This document shows, piece by piece, positions 19,436-30,744 of a DNA stretch of 64,000 bases; within the stretch, counting starts at the first letter, position 1; each line of letters begins with the position of its first letter. The notes under the pieces were generated by a model that made no database searches, had not been told where the DNA came from, and was given only the letters and a program-made list of their open reading frames with translations. This DNA comes from Rhabditophanes sp. KR3021 (Eukaryota > Nematoda > Chromadorea > Rhabditida > Alloionematidae). The DNA is taken from contig CAUJLY010000006.1 of assembly GCA_963281155.1 (NCBI GenBank), forward strand, positions 6,076,001 through 6,140,000, in the 5' to 3' direction. The translations under genes and the position numbers were made by a program.

Positions 19436-20066
19436 TTTGCCTTCTACTTTTAAATAAGTAGATGGGAATTCTTTCAGATTTGTAAAATATTCATTATTTG
19501 TATCGCCTTTGTAAAAATATCTAATGATTCTTTAAATAAAGCACATAAGGATAATTAAAAGTATATCATTTTTATATTACGAATTTGAAGTATTAAAATT
19601 TTTATCTGTACATATATGTATTTCTGTTATCAGACCAATTTTTGACCAGCCAATAGCTTAATGACCATCTTCATATACTTCTGCAATTTTTTTCAATATC
19701 ATCACAACTTACTATTTTTGTTTTAGTTTACATTCACATATTAGGAGTAAAAATAAATGTAGTTTTTCGGATTTGATTTTTAAACAATGTTTCTTATTCA
19801 CTGAAGTTTAGGTAGCTTGTTTAGTATCAAATTCTTGTTTAAACCTTATGTAAAAGTTCAATTTGTTAAGAGAGTAGAGTATAGTGAACTCAAGTAAATC
19901 AGGCTAATCATTGACACCAAAAAAGTGTTCTATTTTAAAGTACAGTTTAAGAAGTTATAATTTATAAATTATTAGATAATACCAAACTCATAATCTAAGG
20001 ATCAAGTCATCTAAATCAAATTTCAAATAGTTCAGGAAAATTTACAAGAAAATTATCACTCATTGC

Positions 20067-20189
20067 CAGGGATTGCATTTTCCCACTTTTACATTTTTGG
20101 AAGTAGGGGAAAATAAAAAGGAAAGTGGGGGAAGAGGGGAGTTAAGTTGAGGCCTTCCATCCTATAATTATTTTTCAATGCCATCCCTG
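20067..20189. mobile_element. Small hAT-like non-autonomous element (MITE), 123 bp
   Basis: The ends form an imperfect inverted repeat: CAGGGATTGCATT at the left and, read on the opposite strand, CAGGGATGGCATT at the right (one mismatch). Flanks carry an 8-bp direct repeat with one mismatch: CTCATTGC (20059-20066) and GTCATTGC (20190-20197). An end sequence starting CAGGG with 8-bp target duplications is the hAT pattern. The interior is purine-rich (runs of G and A) with no coding capacity. Mobilisation would need a transposase elsewhere. Confidence 0.7.
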
Positions 20190-21812
20190 GTCATTGCACA
20201 CATTTATTATCAAGTTTAAATGGTTTAATAATGATGTTTGTATTTAATAACTAATTTCATCGTTTGTTAGTACCTTTGATTTACGGAAACTTCACTCATT
20301 ACTTAAACCTCAATTGAAGTTACTTATTTGACATAAATCTGTCTATGATAGACTCTAAAATAAATCAAATATATATTTACCTGTTCGGTGATAACTAAAG
20401 CGATCAGTTGACAGCATTAAGTTGATATTAAATTGATATTAAAGCATCAACATATACAAGCTACTGTCAATCTCTGTCTTTATTTAAAACACACAACATT
20501 ATAAACCAAATAAGTTTTATATTAACTAAATCAGGGGTTAAAATTTGTTGTATGGATAACATGATGTTTGTTTAAGTGGTATATATATCAAATAAATAAG
20601 TATTCAATAACAAAATCCGCCTATTTAAAATCGGTAGGTAACGGGTATTTGCAGCGTAAGGTAAAAACTAATGAACGCTTAAAGATAAATTTCTCTTTAA
20701 CTTATGCAAAATATGGTGGATCTTTTTTCCTTAATATTTTTTGTAAAATTTATTCATTCAAACTTAGACGACATTTTACCTGACATGCATTTCATTTATT
20801 TATTTTCATACCATTTTCACTGAAGTATTTACGCATAATGTCCTTAATGGTAAATGTGATTTAGTAATTCTTTACGTTGTCCAATCATACTTAATACAGG
20901 GTTGAATAAAGAAATTCATTTTCGTGGTCAATTGTGATTTCCCACTAATCCTGATATAGGTATATTTATACAAATTTAATAACTTTGCAATCCAAATTTT
21001 ACATTTGCATTTCAAAATTTTTCTCTATTTGAATACTATACTGGCTGTCTTGGATTGTTTATAAAAAATAAAATAAGTTAACTGAATGAATCATATTTTA
21101 TTCCATTTCATTGTTTTAAATTATAATGTTCAAAATTTGTATGTTTTGACTACATCGTCTGCATTTTGTACTAACTTTGAATGATTTTTGAAAGTACATA
21201 TCAAGTGTTTTTAAGATATGGATAAAATAAATGTTCAATGACATAATAAGTAACATTTAATCTCATCTTGTTGTTAAGATAAAGTTAAGCTTTTGTCCTT
21301 AAGAATTACATTTGTTTTAAAGTTGAATGAATGTCTTCATAAAAAGCATATCTTACTTGTTATAAATATTTTCAGCTGATATTGTTGAATTTAAGTCATC
21401 GTCTACTTTAGGATTGTATTTATTTTATCAAATTAAAACTTCTGAGTCACGTTATGTATAACTAATTTTTTCATAAATTATATAATTTTGACCAAACAAA
21501 ATTTGTTAAAAGTTGAATTAGTTAAGTCAAATGCGTGTTTTTGAGATACACTTATCCTCAATTTATCCCTAACATACCGCACATTTTTAAGCTTTTTTCT
21601 TGTTTATATTTAAACATTGTTCATTTATTGTTGAGGCAGATAACAATTGACCATTGTGATTTGGATATAACCAAACAAAAATTATCCATATTATTTGTGA
21701 ATAGCCAAGATAAATAATGAAGTGTACTTTTCTTCTCCGATATTCTTTATATACACATAATGCTTAACAATATGTATATCAAAATATTCCCAAAATATTA
21801 ACTTGATCAAAA

Positions 21813-21967
21813 GTTAACAAATAACTGTCTTTATTTAAAGGTTAATAAGTTGCTGTCTAAATTAAACTTAATAAATTGCTGTCTAATTTAAACTTAATAA
21901 GTAGCTAACTAACTTATTCAAATTTAAAAAGTAACTTTCTTAATAAAACTTAATAAGTAACAGCTAG
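21813..21967. repeat. Tandem repeat, 26-30 bp unit, about six copies
   Basis: Imperfect copies of a unit close to TTAATAAGTTGCTGTCTAAA begin near 21813, 21841, 21868, 21894, 21924 and 21950. Copies 2 and 3 are most alike; the later ones diverge (GCTAAC, AACTTT in place of GCTGTC). No role is visible; it lies 440 bp upstream of the small membrane-protein gene. Confidence 0.65.
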
Positions 21968-22407
21968 TCATGTTAATTACACTTCCGTATTTTCATTGTA
22001 TAAAGGTACAGTAAGGAATTGGCTTAGCCGACTTTGCAAATCAGAATTGTATATTTTTGTACAATTAGTTGATGACCAATTTTTGTTTAAACTTGGACAA
22101 TATATAAAACATGTCATTGACAACAACACTTTTAAAGTATTTTTTAAATCTTCTCTAGTTCAATTATTTCTTTGTATCTATTCAATCAAGTTATTATTAC
22201 TCGAACACAAATAAAAAAATACTTGTAGTATCTACACGTTATGCATTTCGACAAATCGTGCGTTAATTATGTTTTGTAACTCATTTTCTTTAAAAGTTAA
22301 ACATACATTGTTTTTACCTAAGTAAATTAGTATAATTTAAAAAACTCTTTTTTATTTAGTTTATTTAATTTGCCCACTTAGTTTTATCTACTACCAATTC
22401 GAAAAAA

Positions 22408-23001
22408 ATGAGTCGTTGGGGAATTTATCCTAATTCAGAAAAAGAAGAATTAATTCAGGGAGATGATTTTACGACGTAAGAATATTGAAACTTTGCAAAT
22501 TATTAATTAAATTTTTAGAACGACAGGTTTAACTACAACAATGGATATTCGCAAAAATATGGGGAATTTACTTCATGCAACTTATTCAGGGGAAAATGAC
22601 AGATGGCTGTGTCAATACAAAAACTTAATTTCTGACTCTCCAATATCATATTTATGTGAATTAGGTTGTTGCACAAGTGGCTGTTGTGCTGTTGGGGAGA
22701 ATTACGAGTAAATTTGTTTGATATTAGTATGTATAATATACTTCTTTATAGTTCCACTACTGCATTTGGCTGGGCAATTGGCCTTTTAGTTGTCATAATT
22801 TTGGTCGTTATATTTGCAATGATAGCTATGCTAACATTATATTTACTCAACAAATACAATGACAAGAAAATTAAAAAACCTATAGGATCAGTTTCACATA
22901 GCTCGACATCATCTCAGATTAGTGCACCTTCTACAAGTTCATATTATGGCCACGAGACAATATATCCTAGTTTTCCACCTCAATACAAAACGCAATATTA
23001 G
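22408..23001 (+). CDS. Small single-pass protein with CC-CC cluster before the TM (Shisa/VOPP1/WBP1-like layout)
   Basis: Exons 22408-22475, 22519-22707, 22752-23001; 168 aa. Introns are 43-44 nt. There is no signal peptide. A Cys cluster (CELGCCTSGCC, about 78-88) is followed by one hydrophobic helix (FGWAIGLLVVIILVVIFAMIAMLTLYLL) and a Ser/Thr-rich tail ending in Tyr/Pro motifs (YPSFPPQYKTQY). This layout, Cys pairs then TM then a PPxY-like tail, resembles Shisa, VOPP1 and WBP1 small adaptor proteins, whose tails bind WW-domain ubiquitin ligases. Sequence identity is too low to name a gene. A trans-splice acceptor is not obvious. Confidence 0.75.
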
Positions 23002-24359
23002 CAAATACTAAATAATTATCTGAAATAAATAATATATAATAAATTAAACAAGCCAAACTACAAATCATTTCGACTAACATAATTTCCATGCTCTTTAAAC
23101 CTTGCCTAAAACAATAGATTTATAGAAGATCCGCAAATGACTTTTATATTCGAAATTGTTATGATGCTTGTTCATGTTACCCTTACTTATCATCAATTAT
23201 TTGCTTATTAAAAAGCTTAATCTATCCACTTATTTATAGTTATTTTAAATATTCTCTACTATTTAATATTGAAATTCGTAAATAACTAAATAATTATTTA
23301 ATTCTATAATCTTTTCTGTTGATTTTTAAAAAATGTCTTTTTAGGGGATATAAAAAATATGTTTGATGAGTTTGTTGAGAATTTAAAAGGACATCTAATC
23401 TTGTTTTCAATTAAAAAATTATCGGAACTTATAGAAATGACGTTATAAATTTGACTTCTTGAAAAAAAATTTATTTGTGCCTGGAAAACTATTACAATTG
23501 AGGTTATTATAAAATCTTTCTTATCAGCTTTGCCAAATCAGCAAGGACTGAAAAATAGTTCCAAACTTAAAATGCATTTCGATTTGTTTTTAATTAAAAA
23601 TGGGCTTTGTCTTCAATCCGTATGATCTTGGTTATCTCATTGACAAATTTGAATGGATAATTAGGAAATTATTTTGGTTTTAGAATATTCTACAGGAGTA
23701 ATCTGTTCCTCCTCAATTCTTAATCATTATCTGAAGGTAGAAGACTGCAAAGAGAATTAAAATGCTTATTTAATTTCCAAAAAACACTTTTGTGCTTAAA
23801 TAATACCAAAATGGTCTACTAATTCCATAATTTCAAGATATAATTATAGCTCCTTAAAATTTATCATTTTGAGGTGTGTGGTGTAAAGATAAGTAAAAAT
23901 AATTATTTTAAGGTAAAACTGAATTTTTTGCCTTAATGGGTGTCAAAATGGTCATTCCATTGTGCAATTAGGCCATTTTGTTGTTTTTGCAACATTCCTT
24001 TAATATACTTTGAAATGTAAGACTGTTTAAGGAAACTTGAAATATTTGAGGTTACGAAGTCCATTAAAAGATCTTAGAAAATACTTTCTGATAATTTATT
24101 CAAATGCTGGATTGAATTTTTACCTGTTACGAGCTGTTTGAAGCAATCCATGTACTATTATAAATGAACTAAGGCTAACAAAAACAGTTTGCAAATTATG
24201 GTTGGTATTTAAAATGCTACTTTTTTTAAATTACTCTAATTTTTTTTGGATTTTAAAAATAAATATAAAACATCATAAAACTCTTTTTTATTAACTGTTA
24301 TAAGAAGGCAAGTTAGTCGTTCAGAACACGAAGAACAATCTCATTACTTTGATAAAAAT
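23002..24359. other. Convergent intergenic region, nothing recognised
   Basis: 1.36 kb between the 3' ends of the small membrane-protein gene (+) and the secreted-protein gene (-). It is AT-rich with no supported frame. AATAAA-type signals occur just after 23001 on the plus strand. Confidence 0.5.
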
Positions 24360-25004
24360 TTAAAATCTTCTTGGTGCACAACAGACACATTGGACGAATT
24401 TTGGTCCGGCATCGACATCATCAGCTGGGGCAGCTCCATATCCAACAGCTGGAGATTGATTGTTGATTGGGGCGTTTGGACTGAAATAGAAGAGGGCTCC
24501 GTGGATTTCATCAGTAGATGTGCTCAAATGGTGGGAAGCGATTTGACAACAGTTGTTACAAGCGGTGAAAGAAGTAGTAGCACTATAACGGCAAGATTGT
24601 CTGACAACGTCGAACTTTGGATGAGCTTGAGCAGATCCTCCATTGCTGTATTGGTTTCCAGAAACATCTCCTTGTCCATATCCTCCGATTGGAGCATCGG
24701 CGGCAGCTCCATAAGTTTTGTAAGCTAATGGGAAGGTGGCTTGAACGGTGCAGTAATATACTATAAAAGTTAATTATTTGCAAAATCAAAGTTACTTACA
24801 ATCAGAGTGGTGATGGTGTCTTGGTGGAAACATGAATGGAGGCATTGGCATCATACCACCTCCGTAAAATGGTGGCTGTGGGAATTGTGGGCCTCCTCCG
24901 TAGTTGGCAGCCGTTTGGATCTTTTCTTCCTTGTTGACACCTGGTTCAGCGGCCATTGAAACGCCGACGACGGCAATGAGAGCGAGACAGGTAAGCTTTT
25001 GCAT
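24360..25004 (-). CDS. Secreted Pro/Gly-rich protein with paired-Cys motifs (paralogue A)
   Basis: Exons 24800-25004 and 24360-24760 (intron 39 nt, phase 1); 201 aa. A clear signal peptide (MQKLTCLALIAVVGVSMAA) is followed by a basic/acidic segment ending TAANYGGG, a Pro/Gly/Met-rich stretch with a HHHH run (possible metal binding), then a Cys core: VVRQSCRYSATTSFTACNNCC with the helix-like QIASHHLSTSTDEIHGALFYF. It ends with QCVCCAPRRF. Codons are strongly biased to C-ending forms (TTC, AAC, GTC) and CCA/GGA, unlike neighbours, which suggests high expression. It is a divergent paralogue of the gene at 25616-26573 (shared TAA[NQ]YG, CNxCC and CxCCxPRR motifs, and the same phase-1 intron position). 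I do not recognise a named family. A cuticle, gland-secretion or eggshell role is only inference from composition. Confidence 0.85.
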
Positions 25005-25058
25005 GGTAGATGAAGTCTCAAAGTGTGAGAATGATGGTAATTGTCAAATAAGCTCGAA

Positions 25059-25066
25059 TATATATA
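25059..25066 (-). promoter_or_regulatory. TATA box for paralogue A
   Basis: TATATATA on the minus strand, preceded by AAAGGG, 55 bp upstream of the ATG at 25004. Position and sequence mirror the TATA box of the plus-strand partner. Confidence 0.6.
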
Positions 25067-25553
25067 CCCTTTCAATATTACAATGTGTCTCTTTTTTAGT
25101 GTACGTAATGAAATCAGAAACAAATCTAAGTGCCATTTGTTTTGTGACAAATATCTGATTTTCATGTTTTTTGTCAGTGCACATTCTTTCGATTAAACAT
25201 AGAAGACAATTCGAGGAAACAGACTAACATTTGGGATTATCTCACAACATATTGCCAGTTTTTTGTATTTCTTGTTAAATAAAAATATTTATTAAATGAC
25301 TTCATCGTAATGTAACATACTTAGAGAAATACAACATCTGAAATGCTGCTTACATATCCTTTGTTTTTATATATATTAAGTCACTTCAATGTGGCAAGCT
25401 TCACTTCAAAAAACTGCTCCGACACATTTTGTGGCAAAGTATTACACATTTAAAAGCTATTAACCATTATCTATTTGTTTCAACATATAAATGACAATAA
25501 CAAAAACTTTGGTTTAGTTTAATGTCTTTCGAAATTATACAAAGATTTTACCC

Positions 25554-25560
25554 TATATAA
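25554..25560 (+). promoter_or_regulatory. TATA box for paralogue B
   Basis: TATATAA preceded by ACCC, 56 bp upstream of the ATG at 25616. A pyrimidine-rich leader between the two lacks a splice acceptor next to the ATG, so transcription probably starts just upstream without trans-splicing. Confidence 0.6.
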
Positions 25561-25615
25561 ACGAACCAATCATTGTCGAAATCATCATCACTTGTTTGTG
25601 CTTCAAGCAATCATC

Positions 25616-26573
25616 ATGGTTTCAGTCAAATCAGTACTTCTCTTCGCTTTGTGCGTTTCCCCACTTATGGCTGCTGCTGATAAGGTAATTACCTTGGTAT
25701 TAGGTTAAATTTAACACTATTCCAGAAGGACACCACCAAGAAAGTAGAAACAGCTGCCCAATATGGATCAGCACCAGTCGGAGGAAACGGATATGCTCCA
25801 CCAAACTATGGACCTCAGCCACCACCATACTACCCACCACAACAATCTTTTATCTCTCCAAACTTCCCAGTCATTCTCGATGGTAATTCAGAAGACATTA
25901 TTGCAAACAATTACAGTTAACATTTTTAGATCACGTCTGCGACTTAGAAGCCCCAATTCTCATTGCTAACTTCCAAAAGACTTTGGCCAATAACGCTCCT
26001 TCAACCGGATATGGCGGTGCTTCCCAAGGCGGATACGGAGGTAGTACTGGATTCCCACAATACCCATCATTTGAAAACCCAATGGGTCTTCATGCCAACT
26101 CCAAACGTTTCTCCTGTGCCGATGTTGCTGCTACTGATGCTGATTCATGCAACGTCTGTTGTCGCCTTGCCACTCGCCGTGACAGATCAATCAAGGCTAG
26201 CGATATCTTCGGAGTCATTGTTGATACTCTCCAATTAAACCAAGTCACTGAAACCCCAACTGGATCAGGATCTTACAGAGTCAAAAGACACTACGGAGGA
26301 GAAGCCACCGAACCAGAAGTTGCCCCACCAGCTGCCCCATCTCCACCAGACTTCCAACCATCAGTCCCAGCTGCCAACACCAAGTGCATGTGCTGTATGC
26401 CAAGAAGACGTTCAGTTGTTTCACCATTCCCCCATAATGGACCTCAACCACCATTCTTCGGAGGATACGTTCCCCCATTCGGCGGCGGATACGGACAAGG
26501 ACCAGCTCAAGGATATGGACAAGCTCCACCAACCAACACCGGATACGGAGCCCCACAACCAAATGGTTATTAA
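25616..26573 (+). CDS. Secreted Pro/Gly-rich protein with paired-Cys motifs (paralogue B), possible proprotein
   Basis: Exons 25616-25684, 25726-25882, 25930-26573; 289 aa. A signal peptide (MVSVKSVLLFALCVSPLMAAA) leads into KKVETAAQYG, a Pro/Tyr-rich stretch and a Gly/Tyr-rich stretch. The Cys core follows (RFSCADVAATDADSCNVCC, then RLATRRDRSIKASDIFGVIV). Near residue 193 there is a furin-type site (RVKR|HY), then an acidic Pro-rich segment, a KCMCCMPRRR motif and a long P/G/F/Y tail (PPFGGGYGQGPAQGYGQ). The second intron is phase 1 at the same place as in paralogue A (before HVCDLEA / YYCTVQA). Codon use is strongly biased like its partner, suggesting abundant product. Function is unknown; composition resembles structural or sticky secreted proteins. 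Confidence 0.85.
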
Positions 26574-26659
26574 GTATCTTTTAAATGATTCAGTTTTTTA
26601 ATCAAACAATCTTTTCAATTTTATTTTAATGAATAAAAGTTATAAAGTTTAAATGCATA
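26574..26659. terminator. Bidirectional 3'-end region between convergent genes
   Basis: Only 86 bp separate the stop codons of paralogue B (+) and the nuclear receptor (-). Plus-strand AATAAA lies near 26631 and a minus-strand AATAAA near 26616-26621, so the two 3' UTRs should overlap. Confidence 0.6.
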
Positions 26660-28438
26660 CTACTCCTTTAAATTGAATAATTCGATTAATAATGGATCTA
26701 GTTGACTTCTATTACTTAAGTTATAAATACTAACCATACCATCATTAAGTTTCTCTAAATCAGTCAACTTTGTCATTAAACTTTCAAATTGGTTAAGTGT
26801 TTCGTATTTGTTTTTGCATTCAACAAATAAAAGTTTTCTTAAGATGCGAGAATATATGTTGTTAGCATTATGCACTTTAGGAATATCTTGTATATTGTTT
26901 CTTTTTGGATTAAATAACGTTACTGCGTTCAAAACTAACATAATTGTCTCATTGTTTCTCCAACGTTCGGGGAAGGATTCAAGGTATGCTCGATGTTTAA
27001 TATAATAAGTAGCTTCAGGTGAGCATTTCAATATGTCAATTTTAACTTGCATATCTGCTAATCCTTGACTACTACTATGAGACCAAATGCCAGCTTTAGA
27101 ATCGTAAGCCATGACGCCACGAAGAATTAGCAAGTCACCAGCTCCACCTTTAATTAAACTCATTTTATCTGGCTGATAAAGATCTTGGAAGAGTCTCAAT
27201 TTCTTCGACATTTCAATCACTCTTCTAAATGCTGTATTAGTTATTGAAATAATTGCATTCATGGACAAATCTTTAACTTGATCATGCGAATTGACATCAA
27301 TTGGTTCCTTTAATATTTGATTACTTTCCAATAATTCCTCTATAAGAATAGTTTCAAACGCTTCCATTCCATCACAAAAGTCAGAATCAATAATTGCTGA
27401 CTGGTTTTGGTGTTGTTGAATGGCTGGAGATGGAATGGTGTACATAGATATGGCTGGTGAATATGAAGACGTCGATCCATATGGTGACATTGTCGACATA
27501 TTACTGCTACCTGGTGTTGATTCTGATGAAAGCATCACATTTTTTAGGAAACGGTTGTTGTGGTGTCATCGAAAAAACATTAGCGTTCATTGCTTTGGAC
27601 ATGTAATTTTGATATTGTTCTAAATTAAATTGTTGGGTTGGTATGTTAGAATTTATTTGTGGCATGGAATTTATTTGAGGATATAATAACAAAGAGTGGT
27701 TTGATATATTAGGTATTGAGGGGGGAATTAGCATGTGACTATTGCTGGTAGTAGGTATTTGAGTTGGTGGAATAGGAGTTTGAAATTCAATTTTTTCTTT
27801 TTTAGGCTTGCTTTGTTGAGAAGATTGTTTGAGTACATCGTTATATGAAAACAGTTTTGTATTTTTATCATAAAAACCACAGGAACATGTGCATATACAT
27901 GAAATAGGTTTTTTGAGAAAGGAATCTTCAAATGTCTTTATTTTGCCAACCATTTTATAATATTCTGATTTAGGAATAGTGACATTATCATCTTCAGAGC
28001 CAGAATCTTCATTATCTTTGTTAAGCCGCTTTCGGCCGCGTTTGGACACATGATAATTGATAGGCGACCCACTATCAGTACTGGTCATATCGGAATTACA
28101 GTCTTCACTAATTACCTTTTTTTCGGCTTCTTTAATTAAAGTGTCTTTTTTCATTCCTTGGGAAAGACACTTTTTTAATCGGCAATATTGGCAGTTTTTA
28201 CGGCTGTTAATATTAATGACACAATGCCCTTGAAATGGACATGTTATTAAATGTTCTCTAAGGGAATTTCTTCGGAAAAAAGCTTTGCAACTTTCACAAC
28301 TCATTACTGAAAAGTTTGTTCCTAAAGCCTTGTCCCCACATATCTATAAAATGATAATGTATAAATGGTAGTATAAATAATAAATAAACATACAGCACAA
28401 AGCTTATTCATTCTCAGATCACTATCTTTTTCTGTCAT
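26660..28438 (-). CDS. Nuclear hormone receptor, NR1J type (DAF-12/NHR-8/HR96-like), one-base frame break
   Basis: Exons 28394-28438 and 26660-28343, about 575 aa when the frame break is bridged. Ligand-regulated transcription factor. The DNA-binding domain starts CAICGDKALGTNFSV and has P-box CESCKAFFRR; ESCKA is diagnostic for the DAF-12/NHR-8/NHR-48/HR96 group. It ends CRLKKCLSQGMKKD. A Ser/Gln/Pro-rich hinge with a basic KRGRKRL patch follows. The ligand-binding domain has the NR1J signature (MSLIKGGAGDLLILRGVMAYD) and an AF-2-like helix PLLIELFNLKE at the end. The hinge frame and LBD frame are offset by one base around an A6 run (27540-27545); all flanking protein is intact. A 46- or 49-nt intron with a poor GTTTCC donor could also join them. 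Relatives bind bile-acid-like steroids and control dauer entry, lipid or xenobiotic responses. Confidence 0.88.
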
Positions 28439-29570
28439 TTTAAACCAAAAAATAAAATTCTAATAATTTAAACACTCATCTGATAAAACAACTATAACTG
28501 ATGGCGTCTTATTCATTGTCAAATTTTCTATCGTGACCCATACAACAATCTTCTCACACTTTATTTACTGTTTATCTTTTACAGATAAGAACAAGGTACT
28601 ACTCTAATTTGTATGCTAATATTACTAGTGTAGTGCAGAATCATTTTGAGCAATAACTATATGGTATAGTTAGAAAGTAACAACTTGTATGTACAAACAT
28701 TATAATGTATAAATATTTTCAATATATAAATATATACAGACATATCATTTGGTTTAACATTGTCGCACAACTTAGCAACATAAATTGATCATTACAAGAT
28801 ATATTGTTAATAAATGTAATCAAAAGTTGTTAAGAGCCTCTCATTTGATTTTTTGATTTGTAGACAATTTGTCATTTATTTTAAAGTGTTTGTATTGTCA
28901 GTTTTCCCTTTTACAATAAAGGAACATTTTTTTTCAGAGTACACTTTATTGCGACAGATAATTTTGGTATGCACATAGTCTGATAAATAGTATTTCCTTA
29001 AAACATAATATACTTTTTATTAAATTATGGTTTGAATCAACAATGGGTTTTATAACGCATCTTTGAGTTTGCAATTTACTCAATGAGAAGTATCTTTATT
29101 TATCGCTAAAATAAAAGTATGTAGATATGTGACGGCAAAGGACAATACACATACTTCTTGAACAACATTTGTATCTTTAACCTTATCATTTTAGTAATAA
29201 TAAAGTAATTAAGAAGATACTATATTAAATATTTAAAAGCCAATGCTCGACTTAATAGTAAAAATCATCTTAGATGGAAGCTACAATTCCTGGTTGGGAA
29301 GATATGTATTTTGATTGGAAATATAAATTGGTTCAGATAAATTTATTATCTTATCAATATGCTAATATAACAATATTTAATTAAAATGCTTTAAACTCAC
29401 TCTTGCTAAAAAAGTATTTTACAGATTACATGGCTAATGTGTAGAATAATTTATTTGCATATCCTATTGTAAAATGTTTTAACTATTATTTTTCTGAAGT
29501 AATTTACCCAAGATGTGGTGTGGTATCAATTATAATTTATCTGTATTTAATTTCAGCAAGGTTTTTTTAA
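28439..29570. other. Divergent promoter region of the nuclear receptor and ucp-4
   Basis: 1.1 kb of AT-rich DNA between start codons pointing away from each other. No gene is supported. TTTCAG at about 29555, 15 nt before the ucp-4 ATG, is a likely trans-splice acceptor. Confidence 0.5.
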
Positions 29571-30744
29571 ATGCTTAAAGAAGATACTGATCGACATTGC
29601 CTGAAGGGGAAAAGTACTGATAATGGTTTAGGCCAAATAAAAAATGTCGTATTGAAATATGTGCTATCTTGCTCTGCCGCCACAGCTGCTGAAACAGGTA
29701 AAATAATTAATAAACCGTTAAGACTATTTTTCATTTTAAATATCACACTATATTTTATGAGTATTTATTTATTTCATTTGTTTAAGTTACTTATCCATTG
29801 GATGTTACTAAAACGAGACTGCAAATATCAAGTGACGGAAAGTTATCCACTGCCAGGCCAAAAGGAATGATAAAAATGACTGCACATATTGTCAAATCTG
29901 AAGGATTTCGTTCTTTATGGTCAGGTGTTACTCCAGCCATTTATAGACATTACATTTACACAGGCTTTAGAATGGGAATTTATGAGAATCTAAGAAATTA
30001 TTATAAGGAAAAACACGGAGACACTAAACATTTTGGCACAGTTCAAGCTATGATATGTGGATTGGTATCAGGAGCGATTGCACAATTTGCTGCAAGCCCA
30101 ATGGATTTGGTTAAAGTTCAAATGCAAATGGAAGGTTTGAGGAAGTTATCAAATTTACCAATAAGATATAAAAGCACTTGGCAAGCATCTTCTTCTTTGT
30201 ATCGTTCTCAGGGATTTTTTGGCCTTTGGATGGGTTGGGTACCCAATTGCCAAAGAGCTGCATTGCTAAATATGGCAGATTTGGCTACGTACGATACAGT
30301 AAAGCATGGACTTTTGAAACACACTGATATGAAAGATAACTGGCTTCTACACAGTATTTCATCAGTTTGCTCGGGATTGTCTGCAGCAATTGTCTCTGTT
30401 CCAAGTGATGTAGTAAAGACGCGCATGATGGATCAAATAAGACACATTTTAGATGGAAAACCGTAAGCTTTTATAATTTGTAATAAGATATAAAAATAAT
30501 TGTTCAAATTTACAGAGACGCTCAAACATATAAAGGATCCATTGACTGTCTTATGACAATAGTTCGCACTGAAGGTTTCTGGGCTCTGTATCGTGGATTT
30601 ATTCCAACTTATATTCGAATGGTTTGTTTGTCATTTATATTATGCTTTAATTCTCTTTAATTACATTTCTAGGCTCCGTGGTCCTTAACATTTTGGATTT
30701 GCTATGAAGAAATAAGAAAGCTTACTGGAGCACCTAGTTTTTAA
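29571..30744 (+). CDS. ucp-4: Mitochondrial uncoupling protein UCP4
   Basis: Exons 29571-29697, 29787-30462, 30516-30621, 30673-30744; 326 aa, the usual UCP4 length. It is a six-TM carrier of the inner mitochondrial membrane, made of three ~100-aa repeats. Carrier signatures are present: TYPLDVTKTRLQI (repeat 1), SPMDLVKVQMQMEG (repeat 2), VPSDVVKTRMMDQIRH (repeat 3). Blocks such as NCQRAALLNMADLATYDTVK and APWSLTFWICYEEIRKLTGA match nematode and human UCP4 closely. C. elegans has a single UCP of this type, linked to succinate import and complex II respiration. The same-strand adenosine kinase gene follows after 697 bp. Confidence 0.95.

Larger units (their letters stand above)
19436..22407. 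other. Intergenic region holding a MITE and a tandem repeat
   Basis: 3 kb of AT-rich DNA between two membrane-protein genes. Apart from the hAT-like element (20067-20189) and the repeat array (21813-21967) I see no supported gene. Short plus-strand open frames at 20568-20783, 21535-21717 and 21996-22214 look like chance runs in low-complexity sequence. Confidence 0.45.
25005..25615. promoter_or_regulatory. Shared divergent promoter region of the secreted-protein pair
   Basis: 611 bp between the two start codons. Each side has a TATA box about 55 bp before its ATG. Around 25382-25440 short words repeat (CACTTCAA twice, GTGGCAA twice) and could be factor sites shared by both genes. The region contains no supported gene. 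Confidence 0.6.

Noticed and set aside
25763..26601. Overlapping frames across the secreted-protein genes on both strands
   Set aside because: They are by-products of the biased, stop-poor codon use of the real genes, whose frames have signal peptides, introns and Cys motifs.
27500..27560. Programmed +1 frameshift in the nuclear receptor
   Set aside because: Two unrelated genes nearby have similar one-base breaks at or near homopolymers, in both directions. Sequence error is simpler.
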